DNA of 64,000 nucleotides from Bacillota bacterium (GCA_023388995.1 JAEWFD010000038.1:59407-123406); one strand, 5' to 3'; shown: positions 24,574 to 33,654, counted from the first letter of the stretch. Numbers and translations: made by a program. The notes: a model not told the origin generated them from the sequence alone.

Positions 24574-26025
24574 CTAGTCTTTCATCGCTGCCAGCAGCAC
24601 TTTCAAAAACTCATATGTCCTGTCAAATGATTCCAAATGCAGCCGTTCTTGCGGTGTGTGAATATCCAAAGCAATTGGTCCTAAAGTAACAATATCCATA
24701 TCAGGAAACATATTCTTGAAAATACCAGCTTCAATGCCGCCATGCGTTGCTTCCACAGTGGCAGGCTTCCCGCGAAGTTTCTGATAGGTATCCATAAATA
24801 AATCCCGCAATTTAGACTCTTTCTGGTAGTTCCAGCCAGGATAACGTGAATCATGCATGATGGATGCTCCCATCATATCACCGATAATCTCCAGTTTCCC
24901 AGCCATTTCCAACAGTCTTGAATCCAATGTACTTCTCAGAGCATAGCGAATATAAAAACCGTATTCATCAGTCACAATGGTTCCCATATTCAAAGAAGCA
25001 ACTACCAAGTTTTCAATTGCCATACTGCGATGCATCATCCCATTTGGCAGCAGGTGCATACCTTTTACAATGGTGTACGTATCTTCCTCACTCAACACTT
25101 GCTTCACTGCATTTGCTTCCGGAAAAATAACATGAAATTGCGGATCACTGTCTTCCAGCTCTACTTTGATCTCTGCTTCCACATGTTGAATCAAAGTGCG
25201 GACACGTGATTCATCTTGCGGTTCAATGGCAATTACAACATCGCATTCCCGCGGAATTGCATTATCTTTCAACCCGCCTTGTATCGACGCCAGCCAAAAG
25301 GGAATCCGTGCCCAGATCAGCTGCAGCAAGATACGGATTGCCAGCTTGTTGGCATTGCCTTTTTCTTTATCAATTTCAACACCGGAATGTCCTCCGGAAA
25401 GACCGCGAATCGCAAAGGAAAAGGACTTTTCTTTTGTCGGCTCCCACTTAGCCGGTACAAACAGCATCGTGCGCATGCCGCCTGCCGAGCTGATCATTGT
25501 GACAGATTCTCCGCCGCCATCCATACCAATCATCCGCCGTGCTTCAAATAAGCTTGGGTCCAGCGCTTTCGCACCATGCAAGCCCATTTCCTCATCTGCC
25601 GTAAAGACACATTCCAGAGGAGGATGTGCAACATCATTACTATCTAAAATAGCCAGCATATAAGCCACAGCAACACCATCATCAGCACCTAAGGTTGTTC
25701 CTCGTGCTTTTAACCATCCATCTTCTACATACAAATCAAGCGGATCTGTCTCAAAATTATGCGTGCTGCCGGCATTCTTTTCGCATACCATGTCAATATG
25801 GCCTTGCAGCATCACAGGCGCTGCATGTTCATATCCTTTGCTTGCTGCTTTTTTAATGATTACGTTCAGAGCCTTGTCCTGAACCACCCATAAATTACGC
25901 TCTTTCGCAAAGTTTACCAGCCAATCACTCAATTGTTTTTCATGTTTTGAACCATGGGGAATTGCACAAATTTCTTCAAAAAAACGTACATATGGTTTCC
26001 CATGATGATCCAGCAAATAGTTCAT
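24574..26025 (-). CDS. pepD: Aminoacyl-histidine dipeptidase (M20 family)
   Basis: The 483-residue cytosolic metallopeptidase cleaves Xaa-His and other dipeptides. The di-zinc ligand motifs are present: QGHIDMVCEKN (His, then catalytic Asp), TTLGADDGVAVAYMLAI (bridging Asp), CVFTADEEMGLHGA (catalytic Glu-Glu), IGMDGGG, and the C-terminal TVEATHGGIEAGIF (His). The length fits PepD/PepV-like enzymes of the 480-residue class. It has an AAGGAGA site and no partner gene; it sits between two 6S RNA genes. Confidence 0.93.
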   Translation of the reverse strand: MNYLLDHHGKPYVRFFEEICAIPHGSKHEKQLSDWLVNFAKERNLWVVQDKALNVIIKKAASKGYEHAAPVMLQGHIDMVCEKNAGSTHNFETDPLDLYVEDGWLKARGTTLGADDGVAVAYMLAILDSNDVAHPPLECVFTADEEMGLHGAKALDPSLFEARRMIGMDGGGESVTMISSAGGMRTMLFVPAKWEPTKEKSFSFAIRGLSGGHSGVEIDKEKGNANKLAIRILLQLIWARIPFWLASIQGGLKDNAIPRECDVVIAIEPQDESRVRTLIQHVEAEIKVELEDSDPQFHVIFPEANAVKQVLSEEDTYTIVKGMHLLPNGMMHRSMAIENLVVASLNMGTIVTDEYGFYIRYALRSTLDSRLLEMAGKLEIIGDMMGASIMHDSRYPGWNYQKESKLRDLFMDTYQKLRGKPATVEATHGGIEAGIFKNMFPDMDIVTLGPIALDIHTPQERLHLESFDRTYEFLKVLLAAMKD

Positions 26026-26263
26026 ATCTGTTCTCCTTTATTCTTACCAGTGATAATCCTCTCAACAATATGATCAGAACAAGGAAAAGCTAGTTCATAA
26101 ACAATCAGCTTCGCGCACCATTCCATCCATATATGTCAGATCTTTATTGGTATGATTCAATATTTTAACATAGATTGCTATATTTACCACTTTCCTGTTT
26201 GCAAAATACGATATAAATCTTTGCAACTGCTCATAGATGACTAACTTGAACGTTATCATTATA

Positions 26264-26445
26264 AATAAAAAATAGGGGCATAACCCCTATTTCACCAAAA
26301 GGAAGACAATTCCCGCAAAAAGCAGGTGGGTAATCTGTGTTTATTTTCAGGATTCCTTTACGTGATTCACGAAGGCGTTCAACACCAATAAACAACTTCC
26401 AATTTCCCATAGTTGAAACATGTTGGAAATATATGACCTCTTGAC
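26264..26445 (-). ncRNA. 6S RNA, paralogue 2
   Basis: This is a second minus-strand RNA of about 180 bases with the same architecture as the one at 24172-24362. The closing stem is AAGAGG/CCUUUU and AUUUCC/GGGAAU. The inner stem is UGUUUAUU/AAUAAACA; the apical part CCUU-CGUG-AAU-CACG-UA-AAGG differs from copy 1 but pairs as well. It ends in its own terminator (ATAGGGG-TTATG-CCCCTAT then T-run, 26264-26290). TATAGT at 26452-26457 is the likely -10; the -35 is poor. It starts just past the aspS stop, the position of 6S RNA in many Bacillota. Confidence 0.72.
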
Positions 26446-26482
26446 AATACTACTATATTGCCGGAGTCTGGAAACATGATAG

Positions 26483-28225
26483 TTATCCTACAATTTTGAT
26501 ATGCAACTCATCCAGTTGTTTTGTTTCAACCGGAGATGGAGCATCACTCATCGGGCAACGTGCCGAAGCATTTTTCGGAAAGGCAATTACATCCCGGATG
26601 GAAGATGCATTGGCAAGTACCATTGCAAGACGATCCAGGCCGAACGCAATCCCGCCATGCGGAGGTGTTCCGTATTGGAAAGCATCAATAAAGAAGCCGA
26701 AACGCTCTTTGATTTGCTCTTTCGTAAAACCCAGCACTTCAAACATTTTGCTTTGCAGATTCTGATCAAAAATACGCAAGGAACCGCCGCCAATTTCAAA
26801 CCCATTCAGCACCATGTCATATGCACAAGCAAGCACTTCCTTCGGATTGGAATCCAATAACGGAATTTGCTCTTCTTTCGGGCGGGTGAATGGATGGTGC
26901 TTCGCATAGTACCGACCATCTTCTTCGTTGTACTCTAACAGCGGGAAGTCCACCACCCATAAGTAGTTGAATTGATTGTCATCAATCATTCCCAGCTGAC
27001 GTCCCAAATGACTGCGCAAAGTGCCCAGTGCATCACAAGTTACATCCCAAGTATCAGAAATGATTAGAATCAAGTCATTCTCACTGGCTTGCAAAGTTTG
27101 AATAAGCGCTGTCTTTTCTTCTTCAGATAAAAACTTCGCAGCACTGCCTTCAATTCCTTGCGGCGTGACTTTCAAAGATACCAATCCCTTGGCTTTGTAT
27201 TTCTTAGCCAAATCAGTTAACGCATCCACTTCTTTGCGCGTCATGTCCGCTTTATTTGGTACAACGATAGCTTTGATTGCACCTTTATTTTGAATGGCAT
27301 CCTGAAATACTTTGAATTCACTTGCTTTAAACAGTCCGGTAACATCCTGCAATTCCATGCCAAAACGGGTATCCGGTTTGTCATTGCCATAGCGATTCAT
27401 TGCTTCATTCCATGTCAGGGATGGAAATGGTGTCGTGATTTCCATTCCTTTTATTTCCTTCATCACGCGTACGATCATCTGCTCCATCATTGAACGGATT
27501 TCATGTTCGCTCAAAAAGCTCATCTCGATATCCACTTGGGTAAAGTCAAGCTGGCGGTCAGCACGCAAATCTTCATCGCGGAAGCAGCGAGCCACTTGGT
27601 AATAACGTTCAAATCCTGCAATCATCAAAAGCTGCTTAAATAATTGCGGCGATTGCGGCAGGGCATAGAATTCACCTGGATGAACCCGGGACGGAACCAA
27701 GTAGTCACGTGCACCTTCCGGGGTTGATTTTGTCAAGACAGGAGTTTCCACTTCGATAAATCCATGGTCGTCAAGGAAAGCCCGCATTGTTTTTGTAATT
27801 TGGTGCCGTTCTTTCAACATTTTTTGCATTACGGGACGGCGAAGGTCCAAATAACGATATTTCATGCGCGTATCTTCCAGCGCATCTGTTTCATCGGCAA
27901 TAATCAATGGTGTCGTTTCAGCGGTATTGATGATTTCAATGGCAGTTGCTGCAACTTCAATGGCACCAGTTGCCAATGCCGGGTTCGCATCTTTGCGGGC
28001 AGCCACTGTACCATGTACCCGAATCACATATTCATTGCGAATCTGGCTTGTTGTGCTTGCCAGTTCTTCGCTGCAAATAATTTGCGTAATCCCTTCGCGG
28101 TCGCGCAAATCAATAAAGAACAATGATCCTAAGTTTCTTTTTTTCGCTACCCATCCTACCAAAGTCACGCTTTGGCCGGCATGGGAAAGCCGCAATTCTC
28201 CATTATGATGTGTTTTCATTTCCAT
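26483..28225 (-). CDS. aspS: Aspartyl-tRNA synthetase
   Basis: The 580-residue class II synthetase has an N-terminal OB anticodon domain (VTLVGWVAKKRNLGSLFFID), motif 2 (FRDEDLRADRQLDFTQVDIE), the bacterial GAD insertion domain (about residues 290-410), and motif 3 (GIAFGLDRLAMVLANASSIR). The length is normal for the bacterial type. It lies 21 bases after hisS and shares its T-box-controlled transcript; the gap holds a modest ribosome binding site. Confidence 0.96.
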   Translation of the reverse strand: MEMKTHHNGELRLSHAGQSVTLVGWVAKKRNLGSLFFIDLRDREGITQIICSEELASTTSQIRNEYVIRVHGTVAARKDANPALATGAIEVAATAIEIINTAETTPLIIADETDALEDTRMKYRYLDLRRPVMQKMLKERHQITKTMRAFLDDHGFIEVETPVLTKSTPEGARDYLVPSRVHPGEFYALPQSPQLFKQLLMIAGFERYYQVARCFRDEDLRADRQLDFTQVDIEMSFLSEHEIRSMMEQMIVRVMKEIKGMEITTPFPSLTWNEAMNRYGNDKPDTRFGMELQDVTGLFKASEFKVFQDAIQNKGAIKAIVVPNKADMTRKEVDALTDLAKKYKAKGLVSLKVTPQGIEGSAAKFLSEEEKTALIQTLQASENDLILIISDTWDVTCDALGTLRSHLGRQLGMIDDNQFNYLWVVDFPLLEYNEEDGRYYAKHHPFTRPKEEQIPLLDSNPKEVLACAYDMVLNGFEIGGGSLRIFDQNLQSKMFEVLGFTKEQIKERFGFFIDAFQYGTPPHGGIAFGLDRLAMVLANASSIRDVIAFPKNASARCPMSDAPSPVETKQLDELHIKIVG

Positions 28226-28246
28226 ATTGTCTCTTCCTTTCAGTGC

Positions 28247-29632
28247 TTAGTGATGATGGTGGTGTCCGCAATTGCAATCGTGTCCATGCTCGTGATCATG
28301 ATCATGATCGTGGCCGCAGTCGCAATCATCGCCGCAATCATCCCCATGTACATGGTAGTGTTCTTCACTTGCTTGCACAAGCAAGTCAAGGGCTGGTACG
28401 ATTGCTTCAAATGGCACTGTCATCTGATTTTGTGTCGCAATATCTTTCACCTGCACAACTTGCTCACGAAGTTCATCTTCCCCTAAGAAAATTACAACCT
28501 TCGCTTGCAGACGTTCTACTGATTTGAATTGCGCCTTCATGGAACGGCCGGCATAATCCATCGCAGTCTGGTATCCATTGGCACGTAGTTCACTGCAAAT
28601 ACGCAATGCTTCCGCCTGGCATGACTTCGCCAGCGGCATGACATAGCAATCGACGCCATCTTCCTCAGCTAATACATTGCCTTCTTCTTCCGCATATGCG
28701 ATCAATCGTTCCATTCCCATACCAAAGCCAACACCGGACATATCCGGTCCGCCTAGATCGGCTACCAAGCCATCATATCGTCCGCCTGCAAAGACAGTTG
28801 CCTGTGCTCCTGCGGATGGATGTGTGGATACTACTTCAAATACAGTATGTGTATAGTAATCCAAGCCGCGTACCAGGCGATTGTCGATTTCATAGGCAAT
28901 CCCTAACGTATCCAGCGCTTGCAGCACTTCTTCAAAATACGCTTTTGATTCTTCATTTAAGTAATCTTTCATCAGCGGTGCCTGCTTCATGCAGTCCTGC
29001 TCTTTGTCCACTTTGCAATCCAAAAGACGCAGCGGATTCATTTCATAGCGACGCTTGCAATCCCCGCACAATGTATCCAGATGAGGCTGAAAGTGTTCTT
29101 TTAAAGCAACCCGATAAGCAGCTCTGCTTTCTTCATCTCCCAGCGTATTTATCAATACTTTTGTTTCGGAGATACCTACTGCCGAAACAATGGAGCAACC
29201 CAAAGCAATCACTTCCGCATCTAATACAGCACTCTTGGTGCCGATTGCTTCCACGCCGAATTGATGGAATTGGCGGAAACGTCCTTTTTGCGGGCGTTCA
29301 TAGCGGAACATCGGTCCTTGATAGTACAGTTTTACCGGCAGTTCCGCATTGCCGTACATCTTCTTCTCGACAAAACTGCGGATTACACCTGCTGTTCCTT
29401 CAGGACGCAATGTAATTGAGCGGTCACCCTTTTCAAAACTATACATTTCTTTGGTAACCATATCACTGGTATCATTCTCTTTTTGGAACACTTCGGTATG
29501 TTCAAAAATCGGTGTGCGGATTTCTCCATATCCATAGACAAAACATAGCTGACGGATCATATCCTCTACCATCTGCCATTTACGGACTTGCAATGCATAC
29601 AAATCTTGTGTGCCTCTTGGTGCCTGATTCAT
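28247..29632 (-). CDS. hisS: Histidyl-tRNA synthetase with a natural His/Cys/Asp-rich C-terminal tail
   Basis: The class II synthetase has motif 1 region APRGTQDLY, motif 2 (MFRYERPQKGRFRQFHQFGV), HisA motifs LVRGLDYYTHTVFEV and AGGRYDGLVADLGG, and motif 3 GFGMGMERL. The catalytic and anticodon-binding parts end around residue 425. A tail of about 35 residues follows that alternates His, Asp, Cys and Gly (DCGDDCDCGHDHDHDHEHGH) and ends in five His. It looks like a metal-binding appendage. The start at 29632 has the best spacing from AGGAGG; an ATG one codon upstream is possible. Confidence 0.95.
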   Translation of the reverse strand: MNQAPRGTQDLYALQVRKWQMVEDMIRQLCFVYGYGEIRTPIFEHTEVFQKENDTSDMVTKEMYSFEKGDRSITLRPEGTAGVIRSFVEKKMYGNAELPVKLYYQGPMFRYERPQKGRFRQFHQFGVEAIGTKSAVLDAEVIALGCSIVSAVGISETKVLINTLGDEESRAAYRVALKEHFQPHLDTLCGDCKRRYEMNPLRLLDCKVDKEQDCMKQAPLMKDYLNEESKAYFEEVLQALDTLGIAYEIDNRLVRGLDYYTHTVFEVVSTHPSAGAQATVFAGGRYDGLVADLGGPDMSGVGFGMGMERLIAYAEEEGNVLAEEDGVDCYVMPLAKSCQAEALRICSELRANGYQTAMDYAGRSMKAQFKSVERLQAKVVIFLGEDELREQVVQVKDIATQNQMTVPFEAIVPALDLLVQASEEHYHVHGDDCGDDCDCGHDHDHDHEHGHDCNCGHHHHH

Positions 29633-29651
29633 CATATTCCTCCTTTTAGTC

Positions 29652-29872
29652 AAAAAAAGCATCCTATCTAAGGACGCTTATGCGCGAATACCACCTTAGT
29701 TCATATGCAAAACATGCATATGCCCTCAACTTCATAACGGCGAATGCCGGCTGTCCCTACTCTAGTTCAAAACAGCTCCTCCCAAGTGTCCGATCTGCTG
29801 CGTCTTTAGAAACTTTCACCATGTGTTTCCTCTCTGAAAATGCTGCCAGCAATCTCTCTTGTTCCTCAGATT
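29652..29872 (-). promoter_or_regulatory. T-box riboswitch leader of hisS-aspS
   Basis: The minus-strand leader carries T-box hallmarks. These are an AAGAGAG element and a GGTGAAAG motif in stem I, then the T-box sequence (AAGGTGGTATTCGCGC, 29683-29698), followed by a terminator (AGCGTCCT / AGGATGCT then T7, 29654-29680). The specifier loop lies between stems AUCUG/CAGAU and GGAAC/GUUUC. Its 3' strand UAAAGACGCAG offers GAC (29802-29804), an Asp codon; no CAC or CAU is in the loop. Uncharged tRNA would disrupt the terminator and switch on both synthetase genes. Confidence 0.85.
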
Positions 29873-29878
29873 TCCTAA

Positions 29879-29906
29879 ATCATATCATAGTAATCTCACA
29901 AGTCAA
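29879..29906 (-). promoter_or_regulatory. Promoter of the hisS-aspS operon
   Basis: On the minus strand TTGACT (29901-29906), a 16-base spacer and TATGAT (29879-29884) place the 5' end near 29872. Confidence 0.7.
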
Positions 29907-29941
29907 GCAAAATTCATTGCAATTTATGCTTTCATAATTCG

Positions 29942-30601
29942 TTATTTTGTTTCTGTTTCTTCTGCAACTTGCTCAATTTCCAGAACTACGGCGACCTCAT
30001 TTGCTTCCAGTTCTAAATCTGCAATCGAAACTTTCGCTTCTGCTGATAAGTATCTATTAATTGGGTACTGTGACGAAGCAGGTGATTCCGTTGTATAGAC
30101 GGCATATCCCAGAATACGCGGCGATTGCGGCTCCATTACAAACATCTGTTCCGCCAATCCCAAATACATAAATTTTACCAACTGTTTCCCTGCGAAGAAT
30201 TGCGCTTGCAGATCTTTCAGCGATACCGAAAGCAGCTGCTGCTCTTGCTGGTTTACCAGCACATAAAAATCATCTTGAAAGATAAATAAGGTAAGCAGAC
30301 TCAACTCTTTCTTATCTTCAATCACAAGTACTTCTTCCGCTAGAATGGTCTGTTCGATATCATCCACGTTGCGGGTAACTGAGCTAATGGTCAAAGTAAT
30401 TGTTTGGGGATGTTCCAAGTGATAGGAGTATGCCCCAAAAGCGCCGGCAATTTCTCTTTGCGCCAAATTGCGCTTTACATAGGCTGCATCTTCAGCTGCA
30501 TAAAAAGACATTGGAGTAGCTCGAAAATACTGCGGTTTTTGTTTTGCACACCCAAATAAGCAAACACTCAGGCAGACAACTGCAATTGCAAGCTTTCCCA
30601 T
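29942..30601 (-). CDS. Lipoprotein of unknown function, 219 aa
   Basis: The start at 30601, 6 bases after an AGGAGGAG site, gives a lipoprotein signal (MGKLAIAVVCLSVCLFGC, lipobox Cys18). The mature part of about 200 residues is mixed alpha/beta and ends with a Glu/Val-rich segment. The family is not recognised. It is transcribed 55 bases after a WYL-domain regulator and could be its target. Confidence 0.75.
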   Translation of the reverse strand: MGKLAIAVVCLSVCLFGCAKQKPQYFRATPMSFYAAEDAAYVKRNLAQREIAGAFGAYSYHLEHPQTITLTISSVTRNVDDIEQTILAEEVLVIEDKKELSLLTLFIFQDDFYVLVNQQEQQLLSVSLKDLQAQFFAGKQLVKFMYLGLAEQMFVMEPQSPRILGYAVYTTESPASSQYPINRYLSAEAKVSIADLELEANEVAVVLEIEQVAEETETK

Positions 30602-30655
30602 ATTGCTCCTCCTTATACGACTGCTGGTTTTTTCTATCAAGCATCCAAATCCCAA

Positions 30656-31606
30656 TTATTGGTCATATAATTTTGTCATATTTTGAAGTTTTGCAAAGAT
30701 GCGGTCCTTTGCTTCCTGCGGGTTTAAAACAACTGCATCCAATCCCAAAGATAACAGAAAGCTGTCACAGGCGAGTTCATTCTCAAAGGTTGTAGTGAGT
30801 ATCAGATTATCTTCTTCCCAATAGCTGGTACTATCCAGGCCAACTTCCAGTTCCGCAATATAGACAGCCAGCTTCCCTTTGATTTTAACGGTTACTCGTT
30901 GTTTATTTTGCCGAACAATGCTCTTTTCCCCGACATAGTCCTGCAAGCGATAGAAGCGGTCACGCTCAAAATGTTGTTCAGTCAACGTAACATCTTTCAT
31001 GCGTTCCATGCTCACTTTATAATTACGGTACTGCTTATATTCCAAATTGTAAACCACGACATAAAAGCTGCCATTTACATTCACCAAATCATAAGGATGT
31101 CCTTTGACTATCTTGAAATGATGTTTGCGTTCCAGTGAAGCATAGGAAAAAGTGATGGCAACCTGCTGTTTCACCGCCTCCTGCAGCTTCTCGCGCATTG
31201 CATGAATACGCTGATCCTGCCGGGCTTGATGGCTTTGAATAAAGGTATAGGGCAAAGCCTGGTTCAGCGGTGCTTGGCTGAAAAGTTTGCCGGTAACCTG
31301 CAGCAGCTCCGTTTCATAAAAAAACTCACTGCGCTCTTTCAGCAGTTGGTTGGCCATCTGCAGTGCCTGTTTCTCTTTTTCTGTTAAAGAAAGAGCGGGC
31401 AGCAACGTCTGCTGGGCCAGCCGATAGCCGCCGTATTTTCCTGTTTGCGCTTCAATCTCATATCCTGCCAACTCCAGTTCCTTGCGATATTCCCGAATAT
31501 TGCGGGGATTAGTTTCGAGCATTTCAGCCAAATCCGAAATAGATACAAACGATTGCTTTCCCCGCAGCAACTGCAACATCTTGATACAAAGTGCCGTACG
31601 ATTCAT
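30656..31606 (-). CDS. WYL-domain transcriptional regulator (YafY/DeoR-like)
   Basis: The 316-residue protein has an N-terminal winged helix (MNRTALCIKMLQLLRGKQSF, DLAEMLETNPRNIREYRKEL, GKYGGYRL). A WYL domain follows from about residue 130, with ITFSYASLERKH, HPYDLVNVNGSFYVVVYN and a C-terminal WCX extension. WYL proteins sense nucleic-acid or nucleotide ligands. The start at 31606 has a GGAGG site 4 bases upstream. It is 16 bases downstream of the DUF2200 gene and upstream of a lipoprotein gene, so the three may form one operon. Confidence 0.88.
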   Translation of the reverse strand: MNRTALCIKMLQLLRGKQSFVSISDLAEMLETNPRNIREYRKELELAGYEIEAQTGKYGGYRLAQQTLLPALSLTEKEKQALQMANQLLKERSEFFYETELLQVTGKLFSQAPLNQALPYTFIQSHQARQDQRIHAMREKLQEAVKQQVAITFSYASLERKHHFKIVKGHPYDLVNVNGSFYVVVYNLEYKQYRNYKVSMERMKDVTLTEQHFERDRFYRLQDYVGEKSIVRQNKQRVTVKIKGKLAVYIAELEVGLDSTSYWEEDNLILTTTFENELACDSFLLSLGLDAVVLNPQEAKDRIFAKLQNMTKLYDQ

Positions 31607-31622
31607 AGTACCTCCAATGCTG

Positions 31623-31979
31623 CTATTTACGCAAAATCTTCTCCATGCTCTTTCCTTTGGCAAGCTCATCCACCAGTTTATCTAAATAGCGAATCTTCTG
31701 CATCAGCGGATCTTCAATGTCTTCAACCCGATATCCGCAGATGACACCTGTAATGAGCGATACATTTGGATTGATTTGCGGTGCTTGGTCAAAGAAAACC
31801 TCCATGGTCGCATTGGAATCCAGCTGCTCTGCTAAGCTTGCTTCATCATATCCAGTCAGCCAGAAAATGATTTGGTCCAGTTCACCTTTTGATTTCCCCT
31901 TTTTTTCAACTTTCTGCACCAATAGCGGATATACACTGCTGAATGTCATTTTATAGACACGAGTATTGCTTGTCTTCAT
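31623..31979 (-). CDS. DUF2200 family protein
   Basis: The 118-residue protein matches DUF2200 throughout: TRVYKMTFSSVYPLLVQKVE, KGKSKGELDQIIFWLTGYD, FFDQAPQINPNVSLITGVICGYRVEDIEDPL and IRYLDKLVDELAKGK. The length is the family's usual one. It is a soluble protein of unknown function, widespread in Gram-positive bacteria. The start has a GGAGG site. Confidence 0.88.
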   Translation of the reverse strand: MKTSNTRVYKMTFSSVYPLLVQKVEKKGKSKGELDQIIFWLTGYDEASLAEQLDSNATMEVFFDQAPQINPNVSLITGVICGYRVEDIEDPLMQKIRYLDKLVDELAKGKSMEKILRK

Positions 31980-32127
31980 AGTTACCTCCATTTATTCTAT
32001 CTCTTAGCATCATCTGATGCAGCAGTTCAATCATCCTGCTCCATATAACTTGCTTTTACTATAAATTGTTTTTATCATAGTGTCTTCTATTATGCTCTTT
32101 CAGCCCTAAATGATTATGCACACTTAT

Positions 32128-32946
32128 TCATGGCTTTTTTATGACTTGGATCTGAATCTCTGTTATGTATTCATCATTTCGCTTGGAAGTCAAAGAATCC
32201 AAAATGCTATATTCATATGCGTATCCAATTGGTTCATAGCCAGCTTCGGCAATATCATGCAGCATAGACTGATAGGTAAACTTCATTGTTTCATAAGAGC
32301 CGGTATGATATCGTCTTGCATAGGTCCCTTTTGGTTTTTCATATTGCTGAGCTCCTTGCATGCGATCTGATAGAGGAAGGAAAACATAATCGAAGCACAT
32401 GTAATTCCCTTTTTGCAAATTGGCAACGGATACCATGTCACCAAGTTGGTAGAAATGCGGATAGTTCTTTTCGGACGCTTTCCGAAACAAACGTTTCAAA
32501 GCAATATCAACCGCAAGCAATGTATATGGCTTTGCAACTTTTTCCAGCACTAGATATTCGCGATCATAGTCCGCAAAAAATGAGGAACCATTCATCGTAT
32601 AAAACGTTTCTAAACTATTGATTTTGCTGGCAAGACGCTTCTGTATCATTTCCCAGCGTTGCAGCTTCTGACTTACTGCATGATACTGTTCCCGAAGCAT
32701 ATGCAAGGTTGCCTGCCCGCTGCGATTTTGCATATGCTCTTTAATTTCATGCAAAGTCAACCCCATTTCTTTCAATAGTAAAATGCTGTCTAATGCCTCT
32801 AGCTGATCCTTGGTATAATACCGATAGCCATTTTCCGGATCAACAATATTGGGCTTGAAAACACCTTCCCGATCATAGTAAATCAGCATTTGCTTGCTAA
32901 TGCCATTTAATTTGGCGAGTTCTCCAACTGTAAAACGAATATCCAT
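32128..32946 (-). CDS. MerR-family transcriptional regulator
   Basis: The 272-residue protein has an N-terminal MerR winged helix (FTVGELAKLNGISKQMLIYY, then YRYYTKDQLEALDSILLLKEM), a coiled coil (about residues 75-110) and a C-terminal GyrI/BltR-like effector domain (about 115-272) with a TLLAVDIA start. This is the layout of multidrug-sensing BmrR-type activators. The start at 32946 has a GAGGG site. It is divergent from a YitT-like membrane gene. Confidence 0.88.
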   Translation of the reverse strand: MDIRFTVGELAKLNGISKQMLIYYDREGVFKPNIVDPENGYRYYTKDQLEALDSILLLKEMGLTLHEIKEHMQNRSGQATLHMLREQYHAVSQKLQRWEMIQKRLASKINSLETFYTMNGSSFFADYDREYLVLEKVAKPYTLLAVDIALKRLFRKASEKNYPHFYQLGDMVSVANLQKGNYMCFDYVFLPLSDRMQGAQQYEKPKGTYARRYHTGSYETMKFTYQSMLHDIAEAGYEPIGYAYEYSILDSLTSKRNDEYITEIQIQVIKKP

Positions 32947-32971
32947 ACTTTTCCCTCTTGACATTATAGTA

Positions 32972-33000
32972 ACTATATACTTTAAGCTATTGTTAGTCAA
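32972..33000 (-). promoter_or_regulatory. Promoter of the merR-type gene
   Basis: On the minus strand TTGACT (32995-33000), a 17-base spacer and TATAGT (32972-32977). The same region must hold the divergent promoter of the YitT-like gene, for which only an isolated TTGACA (32958-32963) is seen, without a good -10 at normal spacing. Confidence 0.6.
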
Positions 33001-33018
33001 GCAAGGAGGTGAGACACC

Positions 33019-33612
33019 GTGTACAATTTAAGCATCAAACAATTTCATCACTATGGTTGGTTACTGCTTGGAGTTGCTATATTATCGTTTGGGTTGTTTA
33101 ATATCCATACTCAAAGTCAGGTGACTGAAGGCGGAATTCTTGGATTGACTTTATTGCTCCAGCATTGGTTTGGAATTTCTCCTGGCATATCCAATTTCTT
33201 TTTGAACCTATTCTGCTTTGCAGCAGGATTTCATGTGCTCGGCAAAACGTTTTTAAAAAACGCTATTTTTTCCAGCGTCACTTTTTCCATTTGCTATTAT
33301 CTGAGCGAACAGTTAGGTCCCATACTTCCGGAATTACATTCAATGCCTTTGCTTGCGGCTGTTTTGGGCGGCCTGTTTGTGGGAATCGGAGTCGGTATCG
33401 TTGTAAGAGCAGGTGGTGCTTCCGGTGGTGACGATGCTTTGGCAATCATTATCGCCAAATGTACCAACAAAAGCATTTCTCAGGCTTATTTAACCACCGA
33501 TGTCATTGTTTTATTATTATCATTATCCTATATTCCTGCAGCGAAAATCCTGTTTTCCATGATTACAGTTATGATTTCTTCTGCACTAATCGGCGTGATC
33601 AGTAACTGCTAG
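33019..33612 (+). CDS. YitT/DUF161 family membrane protein
   Basis: The 197-residue protein has five to six membrane helices and the conserved YitT motifs. These are ILSFGLFNIHTQSQVTEGGI near helix 1, GISNFFLNL, and GGLFVGIGVGIVVRAGGASG followed by GDDALAI. The usual C-terminal soluble DUF2179 domain is absent, so this is the short form. It has a GTG start with an AAGGAGGTGA site. Transport function unknown. Confidence 0.85.
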   Translation: MYNLSIKQFHHYGWLLLGVAILSFGLFNIHTQSQVTEGGILGLTLLLQHWFGISPGISNFFLNLFCFAAGFHVLGKTFLKNAIFSSVTFSICYYLSEQLGPILPELHSMPLLAAVLGGLFVGIGVGIVVRAGGASGGDDALAIIIAKCTNKSISQAYLTTDVIVLLLSLSYIPAAKILFSMITVMISSALIGVISNC

Positions 33613-33654
33613 ATCATAATAGCGCAAACTTAAAAAGCACTTTTTTTTGCAAAG

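Noticed and set aside
26264..26445. Considered as a T-box or another riboswitch instead of 6S RNA
   Set aside because: It ends in a terminator before any gene, has no T-box sequence, and has a paralogue with the same rod fold, which fits a free-standing RNA.
28247..28280. Five-His end of HisRS as an artificial affinity tag
   Set aside because: The His run is part of a longer natural Asp/Cys/Gly/His tail and is followed by a normal operon junction with aspS.
28696..29415. 239-aa plus-strand frame antisense to hisS
   Set aside because: It is a shadow of hisS; the hisS motifs are unambiguous on the other strand.
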